Assembly: GCA_023101725.1 (NCBI GenBank)
Contig: JALJCO010013725.1
Span: forward strand, 1 to 64,000
DNA from: Atherinomorus stipes
Lineage: Eukaryota; Chordata; Actinopteri; Atheriniformes; Atherinidae
Direction of reading: 5' to 3'
Length of the DNA: 64,000 bases
In this document: positions 63,589-64,000 of the stretch, piece after piece
Layout of the letters: every line of letters starts with the position of its first letter
Numbering within the stretch: position 1 is the first letter of the stretch
Position numbers and translations under genes: made by a program
Notes under the pieces: generated by a model
The model's input: the letters and a program-made list of their open reading frames with translations, nothing else
Databases searched by the model: none
Told to the model about the DNA's origin: nothing

Positions 63589-64000
63589 TACAGTCATCTT
63601 CAAAATGATTCATACCCTCCAATTAAAGACAGAATGAATCTTCTGTCAGTGAAAGAAGTTGAAATTGACAAAAGTGATAATAAATAAGAATTCTGTGAAA
63701 ATGGTGACACTGATTTAGAATTGTGGTTCAACAAAAATATTAAAAACAAACAAAAAAAACTAAACAAGTAACTAAGCATGATGGGCTCCAAAGCTTTTTT
63801 TTTTTTTCTTCAAAAAGACTTCTGCACCTGTTGGCAGGTATTTTAGTCCACTGTTTATGGGAAAGGTGCTACCATGTGTCTAGAGCAGTTTTATTTATTT
63901 TTTTTTAAATTATTATTATTTTCAACTATAATTCAAAAGCAATAATTTATTTAATTAAATTATAATTTTATAATTTTTTTATCTATTATTAGTTTCTTCA
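63589..64000. mobile_element. Second copy of the Tc1/mariner-like MITE, cut by the window edge
   Basis: It starts TACAGTCATCTTCAAAATG and shares with the element at 34,644 the phrases GAATTGTGGTTCAACA, CATGATGGGCTCCAAAGC and CTTCTGCACCTGTTGGCAGG. It is diverged and its right end is outside the window. Confidence 0.8.

Overview
The window is teleost fish DNA. It has one recognisable host gene, split into vertebrate-style exons on the minus strand, set in a landscape of minisatellites, hAT and Tc1/mariner DNA transposons and L2/CR1-type LINE remnants. The gene is slc5a6, the sodium-dependent multivitamin transporter SMVT (biotin, pantothenate, lipoate). I placed 14 coding exons between 35,715 (start codon) and 10,743. 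All have GT-AG borders and matching phases, and together they give 535 continuous residues that follow the family order. The last coding exon or exons (about 85 residues by comparison with the roughly 635-residue human protein) are not in the window and should lie beyond base 1. The species and the choice between the a and b paralogues cannot be decided from this sequence.

Intron sizes are bimodal. Exons 5 to 9 are packed with introns of 70 to 82 bases, while the other long introns are swollen by tandem arrays, each with a different unit. Intron 14 holds a 29-32 bp array (1-10,452, broken by a hAT element and a LINE). Intron 11 holds a 22 bp array (11,628-13,132). Intron 9 holds a 34 bp array (13,687-15,535, resuming at 17,066) plus three inverted units of the intron-14 array. 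Intron 1 holds a 48 bp array of about 140 copies (25,238-31,978) that runs up to the acceptor of exon 2. Intron 4 has no large array and instead holds a hAT element and two LINE remnants.

Upstream of exon 1 the pattern continues: a CpG-dense 62 bp array (36,152-40,554), a polypurine 37-38 bp array (41,519-43,300), a 40 bp array with almost no indels (43,636-45,215), a 48-49 bp array with a 919 bp higher-order period (45,432-52,271, split by a hAT element), a 26 bp array (58,440-60,085) and a degenerate array of roughly 22-25 bp (61,440-62,310). Between them are two copies of a repeat that ends in large perfect palindromes (54.2 and 56.1 kb), a GC-rich block and a foldback element. No second host gene, tRNA, rRNA or CRISPR array was seen. 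The very long open frames across the arrays are a by-product of stop-free units and are not treated as genes.

Six transposon insertions end in 8 bp target duplications (five perfect, one with a single mismatch), so insertion points and relative ages can be read directly. The hAT at 46,607-48,425 landed after the 919 bp higher-order repeat had formed: removing the element and one target copy restores the exact 919 bp spacing.
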